NCBI RefSeq assembly: GCF_018130955.1
Contig: NZ_JAFCJM010000063.1
Span: 1 to 40,298, forward strand
Direction of reading: 5' to 3'
From: Bradyrhizobium liaoningense
GTDB lineage: Bacteria; Pseudomonadota; Alphaproteobacteria; Rhizobiales; Xanthobacteraceae
Length of the DNA: 40,298 nt
Under the pieces are notes generated by a model. That model saw only the letters and a list, made by a program, of their open reading frames with translations. It had not been told where the DNA came from and searched no databases. Positions 24,471-32,789 of the stretch are shown here, piece by piece (the first letter of the stretch is position 1; every line of letters starts with the position of its first letter). The translations under genes were made by a program, and so were the position numbers.

Positions 24471-25121
24471 ATGTGCACACATACGATAACCGCATTGGTC
24501 ACTGGCTTTGTCTTGGCGCTCTCCAGTTTCTTGCCGAGCGCGGCTCGAGCGCAAATGGATTCCGCCAAGCCCGCCGTTGCGGGCTCATCATCCAAACCTA
24601 TTGGGAAGGTGGTGGCGGCCACGGGCTCGGTCACAATCGAACGTGCGGGCGCAGTGGTCGTTCAGGCGAGTGTCTCGGGCGAACCCGGTCGGGCCAACAT
24701 CGGTGATCCCGTATATCTCGGTGACGTGGTGCGGACCGGAGTCGACAGCCGGGTCGGCATCAATTTTACCGATGGCACCTCGTTCAATCTATCGAGCAAC
24801 GCCCGGATGGCGTTGGACCAGTATGTGTACGACCCGGACGGCAAGTCCAATTCGACCCTGTTCAATCTCACTCGGGGAACGTTCACCATTGTCGCTGGCA
24901 GTATCGCAAAAACCGGCGACATGAAGGTCGATACTCCCGTCGCGACGATGGGAATCCGAGGCACGACGCCGCATATCGAAATTTCGGATGATGGGACCGT
25001 CAAATTTGCGACCCTTATCGAAGAGGGCAAGAGCAGTATTTTGAAGAAGCCGGCGGCAGCCGCGCCGCAGCAGCCCGATCGAGCCAGCAATCGCAAGCTC
25101 AACATCTGCCGGGGATGCTGA
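24471..25121 (+). CDS. Exported FecR-domain protein
   Basis: A 216-residue protein. Residues 1-31 form a Sec signal peptide ending ARAQ. A FecR domain occupies about residues 45-185: IGKVVAATGSVTIERAG, GDPVYLGDVVRTGVDSRVGINFTDGT, LFNLTRGTFTIVAGSIAKTGDMKVDTPVATMGIRGTTP. The tail is Pro/Ala-rich, basic and ends in NICRGC. The domain is visibly homologous to the N-terminal domain of the divergent adhesin. It lacks the sigma-regulator context of true FecR proteins, and no TonB receptor or ECF sigma gene is adjacent. ATG 24471 follows a GGGGGG site; the upstream ATG 24309 would add 54 residues and bury the signal. The TPR gene follows 108 bases downstream. Confidence 0.88.
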   Translation: MCTHTITALVTGFVLALSSFLPSAARAQMDSAKPAVAGSSSKPIGKVVAATGSVTIERAGAVVVQASVSGEPGRANIGDPVYLGDVVRTGVDSRVGINFTDGTSFNLSSNARMALDQYVYDPDGKSNSTLFNLTRGTFTIVAGSIAKTGDMKVDTPVATMGIRGTTPHIEISDDGTVKFATLIEEGKSSILKKPAAAAPQQPDRASNRKLNICRGC

Positions 25122-25229
25122 GGACGTTGCGTCACCTGAAGCCGCCCCTGATGCCGGCGCAACGCCGGCCGGGCAAAGAGATTGAAATCTGCGCTTCGTC
25201 CGCTGCAGAGTTGGACGCTTGGTGTGAAA

Positions 25230-26093
25230 ATGACCGCAGGAGCCAGTGTCGTCAGGGCAGTGACGCTCATTCTCATCGTTGTGCTGTCCGGTTCATCGAG
25301 CTTGGCGCAGAAGCCGAAGAAGGATGGCTCCCTCAAGAATGTTGAACTGTGTAACGGCTCCGATCGCGTGCCGCCCGAAGCTCGGATCGATGGCTGCACG
25401 GCGTTTATCGATGCAGGCGAGGGGACGCCGAACGGCTTCGCTATCGCCCACAACAACAGGGGCAATGCCTATAGCGCCAAAACCGACTACGAACGCGCGA
25501 TCAAGGATTTCGATGAAGCGATCAGGCTCAATCCAACTTATGCGAAAGCCTTCAACAACCTCGGCGTGGCTTATCTGAGGAAGGGCGCGTACGACCTGGC
25601 CATTGGCGCTTTCGAGGAGGCGCTCAAGCTCAACCCAAACTATGGCGCCGCCTTTGCCAACCGTGCGGGAGCCTACCTGAAGAGGAATGCGTACGATCGC
25701 GCCGAGCGGGACTATGACGAGGCAATTCGCCTTGATCCGAATCTGGGGTCGGTGTGGAGCGGACGCTGTTGGGCCCGAGCCGTCCTCGGCGCTTTGCAGG
25801 CTGCGCTGGAAGATTGCGACAGGGCGCTTCAATCGGAATCGAACAACGCCGCAGCATACGATTCGCGAGCTCTGATCCACCTGAAGATGGGGCGCCTCTC
25901 CGCGGCAATCGATGACTACAATTCAGCGCTGCGGTTCGCGCCCAAGCTGGCGAGCGCGCTTTACGGGCGCGGGGTTGCCAGACTCAAGCTGGGCGACAGA
26001 TCGGGCGGCGATGCCGATATCTCGGCGGCAAGGAGAATGGAGGCCGGAATCGGCGAGGACTTTGCCCGCTATGGCGTACCTCAGGGCGACTGA
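25230..26093 (+). CDS. Exported TPR-repeat protein
   Basis: A 287-residue protein with an N-terminal hydrophobic signal (about 8-26, ending SLAQ) and about six tetratricopeptide repeats. The clearest is NNRGNAYSAKTDYERAIKDFDEAIRLNP. Later ones begin NNLGVAYLRKGAYDLAI, ANRAGAYLKRNAYDRAE, DSRALIHLKMGRLSAAI and YGRGVARLKLGDRSGGD. A pair of Cys residues (CNGS and DGCTAF) precedes the repeats. TPR proteins act as protein-binding scaffolds; the partner is unknown, with the FecR-domain product or adhesin as neighbours. The start is uncertain: ATG 25230 lacks a good ribosome site, and TTG 25182 and GTG 25224 are possible. Confidence 0.85.
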   Translation: MTAGASVVRAVTLILIVVLSGSSSLAQKPKKDGSLKNVELCNGSDRVPPEARIDGCTAFIDAGEGTPNGFAIAHNNRGNAYSAKTDYERAIKDFDEAIRLNPTYAKAFNNLGVAYLRKGAYDLAIGAFEEALKLNPNYGAAFANRAGAYLKRNAYDRAERDYDEAIRLDPNLGSVWSGRCWARAVLGALQAALEDCDRALQSESNNAAAYDSRALIHLKMGRLSAAIDDYNSALRFAPKLASALYGRGVARLKLGDRSGGDADISAARRMEAGIGEDFARYGVPQGD

Positions 26094-26122
26094 CCAACCG
26101 CGACGGCGCTGTCGTGCAGGTG

Positions 26123-26240
26123 TTAACAACTCCTTAACCGCCTGCGTCTCAAATCCAAAGCCAGCGGCTCGGCAAACGTTCGACCCGGCACGGCGTGCTG
26201 CCCCAAAGCAAATCAAGATATAGCATTAACAAGTCCTTAA
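26123..26240 (+). promoter_or_regulatory. Two CtrA-type boxes before the large TPR gene
   Basis: Box 1 at 26123-26139 reads TTAA-N7-TTAACC and box 2 at 26226-26240 reads TTAA-N7-TTAA followed by T. Both are full half-site pairs with exact seven-base spacing. Their starts are 103 bp apart. Box 2 ends 68 bases before the chosen start codon. The open frame continues upstream through box 2, which argues that translation starts downstream of it. Confidence 0.7.
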
Positions 26241-26308
26241 TTGGCGAGACCTACAGTCCGTGGCAGCGGCCGGCGCCATTGCCGGCATGGATCGTCGGAC
26301 CGGAACAA

Positions 26309-29300
26309 ATGCCGCCAATGGCGCGAAAGGCTGCCGCTGGATTTTGGTCGCTTGCCCGCGCATTCGGGCGAGGGGCGCGCCGCCGTATCCATGGTTTGCC
26401 CGTGCTTGCTCTCATCGGTCTGATCGGCCTCGCCATGCCTGCGCGGGCCGAGCCGGTGCAGGGCGAAGCCTCCATGGCGGCGGCTGGCGGCTTCGGGCGG
26501 CTGATCATCAAGCTCGCCGAGGACGTGCCGTCGGAGGTCACGACCGCGGGCTCCATCCTGATCATCCGCTTCGAGCGCCCGGTGGACGTGCCCGTCGAGC
26601 GCATTCCCGAGGGCGCACCCGACTACATCAACTCCGCCCGGCGCGATCCCGACGGCGGAGCCATTCGGCTGTCGCTGTCACGCCGGGTGAAGGTCAATAC
26701 GATGAATGCCGGCGAGCGCACCTTCGTCGACCTGTTGCCTGAGGGGTGGAAGGGGCCGCCGCCGAGTCTGCCCATGGACGTCGTCAAGGAACTGGCCGAG
26801 CGCGCCCGCGCCGCCGAGCGCGCGCTGCGGACGCAGCGGGCGATTGCCGAAAGCAAGAAGCGCCCGCCGCTACGCGTGCGCGCATCCGTGCAGCCGACTT
26901 TCGTACGCTTCGTGTTCGAGATGCCCGACGGCGTCGGCGTGTCGTCGATCTTCAACGAGCAAAAGCTCACGCTCGCCTTCAACGCTGCGCTCAATATCGA
27001 CCTTGCCGACGCCATTATCGCTGCGCCCGCCAACGTCGCCTCGATCAAGCAGAAGACCGAAATCGATCAGACCAGCGTAGAGTTCGTGCTGATCGGCGAA
27101 TCCGACGTGCACAATTTCCGCGACGACAAGAACTACGTCGTCGACGTTGCTTTCCAGCCGGCCGACAAGAAGAAGGCTGCGCCTGGCGCGGAGTCGCTGC
27201 TTGCGCCGGCAAAGCCCGCGACTGAAGCAAAACCTTCGGCCGAGCACGGGCCGAAGGCGGCCGCCGAGAAGCCGAACGAGAAGCAAGCCCAGCGCGAGAT
27301 CACCCCGCCCACCTCGGAAGCGATCGCCCGCGAGGCCAAAATCGACGTTAAACCCGTCGACATCAAGCCGGTCGAGACCAAACCGGAGCAGGCGGCGACA
27401 CCGGCGGCGGAAGCGCCCAAGTCGTCGCCGCCCGTGAGCGAGCCAGGCTCATCGCAGGCGCATGCGGCCGAGGCGCCGAAGGCCGCCACCGCGACCGAGA
27501 CGGCCGCGCCCGCCGCGCCAGCCAAGCCGACGGTAGCGGAAGCGCTGAACGAGATGCCCAAGGAGGCTGCCAAGGAGGCGGCCAAGGATGTCGTCAAGGA
27601 AGCAGCGAAGGAAGCGGTCGCCGAAGCGCCGAAGCCCGCGACCGCGGAAGCGCCCGCTCAACCCGGCGCAGCCTCCGCTGCAAGCGTCGAAGCACGTCGC
27701 GACAGTGACGGCCTGCGCGTGCTGCTGCCCCTCACGGTGGCGACGCCGGCGGCCGCATTCCGTCGCGGCGACACGGTATGGCTGGTGTTCGACAGCGCAA
27801 AGCCGATCGACTTCGAACCGATCCGCGCCAAGGGCGGCGCGATGATCGGCGAGGTCAGCCGCATGGCGCTGGACAAGGGGCAGGTGGTCCGCATCCGGCT
27901 GACCCGGCCGCTGGTCTACTCGCTGACGACGGAGGAGGTTGGCAAGGAGACCAACTGGCTGCTCACGCTTGCCGACAAGATCCCGGCCTCGCCGCTGCCG
28001 CTGATGATGATGCGCAACATCACCGATCCGGCGCTCGCCAACATCGCCATTCCCTTTGCCAACCCCGGCCTGCTGCACAAGGTCACCGATCCCGACGCCG
28101 GCGACACGCTGTTCGTCGTCACCGCGCAGCGCCCGGTGCGCGGTTTCATCAAGCGGCAGGACATGGTCGACCTGTCGCTGCTCGAATCCGCGCACGGCAT
28201 CGCCATCCGTCCCAACTCGGAAGAGGTCGCCGTCGAGGTCGGCCTCGACAAGGTGCTGCTCGGCAAGAAGGGCGGACTGACGCTGTCGCCGGTCGACGTC
28301 TCCGCGGAGCGCGCACCGACCGCGGTGCGGCCGCTCTTCAACGTCGAGGAATGGCGCAAGGGCCAGTCCGAAAACTTCATGACGCGCCAGCCGGCGCTGC
28401 TCGCGGCGATCTCCGCCGTCGAGCCCGCGCAGCGCTCCGTCCCGCGGCTCGACCTCGCACATTTCTACATGTCGCGCGCGATGTACTACGAGGCCAAGGC
28501 GATCACCGACGTCATGCTCTCAGATCCCCAGAACAAGGAGGAGAGCAACGCGCTGGTCATGCACGCGATCGCCAGCATCCTGATCGGCCGTCCGACGCAG
28601 GGCCTCAAGGATCTCTCCAATCCCGTGATCGGCAACAGCCACGATTCGCAATTGTGGAAGGCGCTGGCCTATGCGCGCCAGGGCAAGTGGGCCGATGCGC
28701 GGGAAAAGTTCAAGAACGTCGAATTCGCCATTGCCTCGCTGCCGCTCGACATCCAGCGCATTGTCACCATGGATGCGATGCGCGCCTCGCTCGAGGTGAA
28801 GGACTATGCCGGCGCCTCCAAGCGCCGCAGCGAGCTCGAGGTGGTCGGCATTCCGCCGGAGATGAAGGCGTCCTTCGCGGTGCTGCGCGGTCGGCTCGCC
28901 GAGGCGCTCGGCCACGACAAGGATGCGCTCGACGACTACAAGTTCGCGGTTGCTTCCAGCGATCGCCCGGCTGCGGCCGAGGCCAAGCAGCTCGAGGTCG
29001 CGCTCCGCCAGAAGCGCGACGAGATCACCAAGGACGACGCGCTTCGCGACCTCGAAACGCTGGCGGTCACCTGGCGTGGTGATACCACCGAGGTGAAGAC
29101 ACTCCAGATGCTGGCGCGGATGTATTCCGAGAACGGCCGCTATGCGGAAGCGCTCCAGGCTGCCCGCACCGCGACCAAGCTTCAGCCGAATGCGGAAGCC
29201 TCGCGGCAGGCGCAGGATCTGGCGTCCGACCTGTTCGTCCAGATATTCCTCGGGCTGAAGGGCGACAATTTGGCGCCGATCGAGGCGCTCGCGCTGTTCT

Positions 29301-30118
29301 TCGAATTCCGTGAACTGACGCCGATCGGGCGGCGTGGCGACGAGCTGATCCGCCGGCTCGCCGACCGTCTGGCCTCGATCGACCTGCTCGATCAGGCCGC
29401 CGAACTCTTGCAGTACCAGGTCGATCACCGTCTGGAAGGTGCGGCGCGCGCCCAGGTCGCCGCGCGCCTGGCGATGGTCTATCTCGCCAACCGCAAGCCG
29501 GACATGGCGATCTCGGCGCTGCGCGCCAGCCGCATCAGCGACCTCTCGGGTGAATTGCGCCAGCAGCGTCTGTTGCTGGAGGCGCGTGCGCAGAGCGACG
29601 TCGGCCGCCATGACCTCGCGCTCGACATCGTGTCCAACGTGGCGGGGCGCGAGGCGATCCGGCTGCGCTCCGATATCTTCTGGGCCGCGCGGCGCTGGCG
29701 TGAATCCGCCGAGCAGATCGAGCTCTATTACGGCGAGCGTTATCGCGACTTCAAGCCGCTCAACGCGGTCGAGAAGAGCGACGTGGTCCGTGCCGCGGTC
29801 GGCTTTGCGCTCGCCGACGACTCCATCGGCCTGTCGCGGTTCCGCGAAAAGTATGCTCCGCTGATGAGCGACGGCGCCGACCGTGCCGCCTTCGACATCG
29901 CGAGCAAGCCGGCTGCGTCCTCCAGCGCCGAATTCGTCGAGATCGCAAAACTTGCCGCCAGCGTCGACACGCTCGACGGCTTCCTGCGCGAGATGAAGGC
30001 CCGTTTCCCGGACGCCACCGCGCGCGCGCCGGCTTCGCCTCAGGCCAGGGACAATGCCGACCACACCGGCTCCTTGCCGGAGATCAAGCCCGTGAGGCAG
30101 ATCAAAATGACCCGGTAG
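26309..30118 (+). CDS. Large exported TPR-repeat protein, flagellum-associated
   Basis: A 1,269-residue protein I do not recognise by name. From ATG 26309 it has a twin-basic N-terminus and a hydrophobic signal core (about 27-45, ending PARA). A beta-rich domain follows (about 50-270), then an Ala/Pro/Lys/Glu-rich low-complexity linker (about 290-460), a second beta-rich domain (about 465-660), and a long helical C-terminal half with degenerate TPR-like repeats (ARQGKWADAREKFKNVEF, MYSENGRYAEALQAARTATKLQPNAE, VYLANRKPDMAISALRAS). It appears periplasmic or envelope-associated. CtrA-type boxes upstream and flagellar genes on both sides suggest a role in motility or motor assembly. The exact start is open between ATG 26309 and ATG 26318. 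Confidence 0.85.
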   Translation: MPPMARKAAAGFWSLARAFGRGARRRIHGLPVLALIGLIGLAMPARAEPVQGEASMAAAGGFGRLIIKLAEDVPSEVTTAGSILIIRFERPVDVPVERIPEGAPDYINSARRDPDGGAIRLSLSRRVKVNTMNAGERTFVDLLPEGWKGPPPSLPMDVVKELAERARAAERALRTQRAIAESKKRPPLRVRASVQPTFVRFVFEMPDGVGVSSIFNEQKLTLAFNAALNIDLADAIIAAPANVASIKQKTEIDQTSVEFVLIGESDVHNFRDDKNYVVDVAFQPADKKKAAPGAESLLAPAKPATEAKPSAEHGPKAAAEKPNEKQAQREITPPTSEAIAREAKIDVKPVDIKPVETKPEQAATPAAEAPKSSPPVSEPGSSQAHAAEAPKAATATETAAPAAPAKPTVAEALNEMPKEAAKEAAKDVVKEAAKEAVAEAPKPATAEAPAQPGAASAASVEARRDSDGLRVLLPLTVATPAAAFRRGDTVWLVFDSAKPIDFEPIRAKGGAMIGEVSRMALDKGQVVRIRLTRPLVYSLTTEEVGKETNWLLTLADKIPASPLPLMMMRNITDPALANIAIPFANPGLLHKVTDPDAGDTLFVVTAQRPVRGFIKRQDMVDLSLLESAHGIAIRPNSEEVAVEVGLDKVLLGKKGGLTLSPVDVSAERAPTAVRPLFNVEEWRKGQSENFMTRQPALLAAISAVEPAQRSVPRLDLAHFYMSRAMYYEAKAITDVMLSDPQNKEESNALVMHAIASILIGRPTQGLKDLSNPVIGNSHDSQLWKALAYARQGKWADAREKFKNVEFAIASLPLDIQRIVTMDAMRASLEVKDYAGASKRRSELEVVGIPPEMKASFAVLRGRLAEALGHDKDALDDYKFAVASSDRPAAAEAKQLEVALRQKRDEITKDDALRDLETLAVTWRGDTTEVKTLQMLARMYSENGRYAEALQAARTATKLQPNAEASRQAQDLASDLFVQIFLGLKGDNLAPIEALALFFEFRELTPIGRRGDELIRRLADRLASIDLLDQAAELLQYQVDHRLEGAARAQVAARLAMVYLANRKPDMAISALRASRISDLSGELRQQRLLLEARAQSDVGRHDLALDIVSNVAGREAIRLRSDIFWAARRWRESAEQIELYYGERYRDFKPLNAVEKSDVVRAAVGFALADDSIGLSRFREKYAPLMSDGADRAAFDIASKPAASSSAEFVEIAKLAASVDTLDGFLREMKARFPDATARAPASPQARDNADHTGSLPEIKPVRQIKMTR

Positions 30119-30217
30119 AGCGTTTTCCAGCGAAGTGGGCACCGGTTCGCGTTCAAGAAAACGCGTCAAAACAGGAATCTGGAGCTTCCGTTCCGATTCC
30201 ATCGGAACGGAAGCTCT
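30116..30217 (+). repeat. Dispersed repeat, copy B, with a long hairpin
   Basis: The first part (to about 30180) matches copy A at 11681-11743 in reverse orientation. The second part is a perfect 15-bp hairpin (30183-30197 with 30201-30215, three-base loop). The stop codon TAG of the large TPR gene overlaps the first bases of the element (TAGAGC). The hairpin has no T tract but could stop transcription or protect the mRNA end. Confidence 0.85.
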
Positions 30218-30323
30218 GGGGTCGGTGCCATATTAGTGCCTCGACAGTTGTCTGATGAGACGGCAACCTGTTACCCAGAGCGCAATAAGTCTGATCAAGC
30301 GCGGTTGCCGGGAGAGGGTCGAT

Positions 30324-30560
30324 ATGAGCAAGCCTGTGAAGTCCGAAGCCGAACTCATTGCCATGGCGCTGGCCGAGTTGAAGGTCCACGCCGATGCCCC
30401 GGACGGCATGACGATCTCGATCCTGCGCGACGGCGATAGCTGGGAATTCCGCGCCAAGGCCGAGCAGGCGACGATCGACAAGCCCGGCTACCCCGAAGCC
30501 GTCGCCATGCTGGTGCAGATCGGAGACCACCTCAGCAAGCAGTATGACGTGAAGGGGTAG
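30324..30560 (+). CDS. Small conserved-looking hypothetical protein, 78 aa
   Basis: ATG 30324 follows a GGAGAGGG ribosome site by about seven bases. The product is acidic and soluble, with a helical start (SEAELIAMALAELKVH), a central strand pair (TISILRDGDSWEFRAKAE) and a C-terminal helix (PEAVAMLVQIGDHLSKQYDV). I recognise no functional family; similar short proteins occur in Bradyrhizobium as hypothetical. It stands alone between two palindromic repeats, downstream of the TPR gene and convergent with fliP. Confidence 0.75.
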   Translation: MSKPVKSEAELIAMALAELKVHADAPDGMTISILRDGDSWEFRAKAEQATIDKPGYPEAVAMLVQIGDHLSKQYDVKG

Positions 30561-30571
30561 GGCCCTTCCTC

Positions 30572-30695
30572 CGTCATTGCGAGCCAACGGGTCCGCACGA
30601 AGCGCGGCCCGATGCCAGGCTCCGCGAAGCAATCCTGAGTCCATCCGCGGCGGTAGTCTGGATTGCTTCGTCGCAAGGGGCTCCTCGCAATGACG
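30572..30695. repeat. Nested palindromic repeat between two convergent genes
   Basis: Outer arms CGTCATTGCGAG (30572-30583) and CTCGCAATGACG (30684-30695) are a perfect 12-bp inverted repeat. Inner arms GAAGCAATCC (30626-30635) and GGATTGCTTC (30660-30669) are a perfect 10-bp pair. This form is a common alphaproteobacterial intergenic element. It separates the 78-aa gene from fliP. Confidence 0.85.
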
Positions 30696-30727
30696 AGGGG
30701 TGAGGGCGCGGGCTTCCTTACGGAAAG

Positions 30728-31486
30728 CTATCCCCCGTAACTCTGCACCAGGCTTCCCGCGACCAGCGACCAGCCGTCGACCAGCACGAAGAAGATCAGC
30801 TTGAACGGCAGCGACACCACCGCCGGCGGCAGCATCATCATGCCCATCGACATCAGGACGGAGGCGACGACGAGGTCGATGATGAGGAAGGGGAGGAACA
30901 GGAGGAAGCCGATCTCGAAGGCACGCTTCAATTCCGAGATCATGAAGGCGGGGACCAGGATGCGCAGCGACAGATCATCGGGCGTTGCCGGCGGCGCCTC
31001 GCCGGAAAGATCCATGAAGAGCTTGAGATCCTTTTCGCGCACGTTCTTCTGCATGAAGCCGCGCAGCGGCACCGAGGCGCGCTGCAGCGCATCCTCGACC
31101 TGGATCTGGTTTGCGACCAGCGGGCGGATGCCGTCGTCGTAGGATTTTTGCAGCACCGGGCCCATGACGAAGGCGGTGAGGAACATCGCCAGCGCGATGA
31201 TCACCGAGTTCGGCGGCGCGGTCGCGGTCCCCATCGCGGTGCGCAGCAGCGACAGCACGACCACGATGCGCGTGAACGACGTCATCATGATCAGGATGGA
31301 CGGCGCGATCGACAGCACCGTGAGCAGCGCGATGAGCTGGATGGCGCGCTCGGTGACCCCGCCACCACCTGGGCCACCGCCGAGATTGATGCTGATGTCC
31401 TGGGCAGCCGCAGGCATCGCCAGAGCCGCGGCACCGATCAGAACTGAGAGGAAAACAACTCTACGCGGGAAAGCCGAGAACCTCAC
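30728..31486 (-). CDS. fliP: FliP, flagellar export gate protein
   Basis: Inner membrane component of the type III export gate, forming a pore complex with FliQ and FliR. The 252 residues match the usual 245. A cleavable signal (about 1-28, ending AAAQ) is followed by the first helices with LSIAPSILIMMTSFTRIVVVLSLLRTAMGT and a periplasmic loop. RILVPAFMISELKRAFEIGFLLFLPFLIIDLVVASVLMSMGMMML in consecutive blocks and the C-terminal helix FKLIFFVLVDGWSLVAGSLVQSY complete the family signature. The start is a GTG overlapping the fliO stop (GTGA), so translation is coupled. Confidence 0.98.
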   Translation of the reverse strand: MRFSAFPRRVVFLSVLIGAAALAMPAAAQDISINLGGGPGGGGVTERAIQLIALLTVLSIAPSILIMMTSFTRIVVVLSLLRTAMGTATAPPNSVIIALAMFLTAFVMGPVLQKSYDDGIRPLVANQIQVEDALQRASVPLRGFMQKNVREKDLKLFMDLSGEAPPATPDDLSLRILVPAFMISELKRAFEIGFLLFLPFLIIDLVVASVLMSMGMMMLPPAVVSLPFKLIFFVLVDGWSLVAGSLVQSYGG

Positions 31487-32439
31487 GAAGAGGGCTTCGG
31501 ACGGCCGAGCAGGGAGGCCATCTCGTCTTCGAGGTTTTCAAAGCTCGTCTTTGCAGGCGCAGGCGCAGCCGGCGGCTCGCTGCGCGGGGCGCGGGGCGGC
31601 GGTGCGGACGGCGGCTCGGGCGCGACGGGCGGTGCGACGGTCTCGCCGGCCGGGCGGCGCAGGGCCGCTTCGAGCCGCTGCGCCATTTCCGCGAGATTTT
31701 GCTCGGCGCTTGATGGCGCGGGCGGCGGCGGAGGAGACGGCGGCGGGGGCGGCGGTGGCGCGGCTGCGCGTTCGGCGCGGACCGGCGGCACCCTTGGTGC
31801 CTCTCTCGGCGCTTCGCGCGGTGCCGGCGGCTCGTTGCCGCGCGGCGGACGCGGCATCATCGGTTCGCTGCGCGGCACGCGCGGCGGGATCGGTGGTTCG
31901 GGACGCAACTCGCGCTCGGGGCGCGGCGCGATGGGCTCGGCGGTAAATCCCGCAAGTGGATCATTGCGGCGCTCGGCGAGCGCCGGCGCCGGACGGCGCA
32001 CTTCGTCGGCGAAAGAGGGACGCGCGGGGCGCGGCGGCGGCTCGGGCATCTGCGGCTCGGGAAGGTCGAGCGACTCGGGCCGCGGGCTTTCGTCCCAACC
32101 GCCGGCATCCGGCATCGGAGCCAGGCGCGGCGGTTCGGCGCTGCCCGGCCGCTGCGGCAGTTGATCGCGCGAGGGCGCGGCGCGCACAATATTGGGTTCC
32201 ACGACGATGTCGGTCGGGCCGCCGATCATCAGGAGATGCTCGACATTGTCGCGCCGGACCAGGACCAGGCGACGGCGGCCGTCCACAGCCGCGGCGTCGA
32301 TCACGGCAAGCCGGGGCATCCTGCCGCGCTGGGTGTTGGCACCCAGCCGGTTGGTCGCGAATCGGCGAACCAGCCAAGCGGCGAGGCCGATCAGCGCCAG
32401 AACGGCGATGAATGCGAAGATAAAGGTCACAGCCTGCAT
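31483..32439 (-). CDS. fliO: FliO-like export protein with a long proline-rich tail
   Basis: FliO stabilises FliP during gate assembly. One membrane helix lies at about residues 4-24 (VTFIFAFIAVLALIGLAAWLV). The small conserved domain (about 38-90) reads RMPRLAVIDAAAVDGRRRLVLVRRDNVEHLLMIGGPTDIVVE in consecutive blocks, the FliO signature. The remaining 220 residues are a Pro/Arg/Ala/Glu-rich disordered tail with a poly-Pro stretch and a short C-terminal helix (NLEDEMASLLGR). Typical FliO is about 100-140 aa, so the tail is the unusual part. ATG 32439 is chosen over TTG 32454 because of a GGGGA site. It is cotranscribed with fliP. Confidence 0.92.
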   Translation of the reverse strand: MQAVTFIFAFIAVLALIGLAAWLVRRFATNRLGANTQRGRMPRLAVIDAAAVDGRRRLVLVRRDNVEHLLMIGGPTDIVVEPNIVRAAPSRDQLPQRPGSAEPPRLAPMPDAGGWDESPRPESLDLPEPQMPEPPPRPARPSFADEVRRPAPALAERRNDPLAGFTAEPIAPRPERELRPEPPIPPRVPRSEPMMPRPPRGNEPPAPREAPREAPRVPPVRAERAAAPPPPPPPSPPPPPAPSSAEQNLAEMAQRLEAALRRPAGETVAPPVAPEPPSAPPPRAPRSEPPAAPAPAKTSFENLEDEMASLLGRPKPSS

Positions 32440-32789
32440 GCTTGTCCCCGGCAAATGGCGCTTTCCTTAATGCGGCCAAGGTCGTATCCGCCCGACCAAA
32501 GGCCTGCAACGCCCCAGAAGTTTGATCTCTCAACTCCCCACGGCAAAGCCTGCCGTCCCCAAACTCTTAATAACCCATGAATCGCTCGATCCAAAACGAC
32601 TTCTTGGAATTCACTCGCCCGCCAAGCGATTGGGTTAATTTCGCTTTTCGCGCGTAGAATCACGGGGGCTCGAGGCATCGTCCCATTGGGGGACAGGCGT
32701 AAGCCACATCTTAACCAGCTATTAACCATACACGCGGCAAATTCTGCCTAGCTCCGGGCTCGATCCGGAGGCGGAAGGAGCCGCAGAAG
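32440..32789. promoter_or_regulatory. Divergent fliO/flgB region with a consensus CtrA box
   Basis: Within this 350-base gap, 32711-32729 reads TTAA-N7-TTAACCAT, a full CtrA consensus, 61 bases before the flgB start. It may also act on the divergent fliO-fliP operon, although it lies about 270 bases from fliO. AT-rich patches near 32565-32580 and 32630-32650 show no second complete box. Confidence 0.75.

Noticed and set aside
28520..30202. 560-residue open frame antisense to the large TPR gene
   Set aside because: Same GC-driven shadow effect. The + strand frame has a signal peptide and coherent domains, and this one has none.
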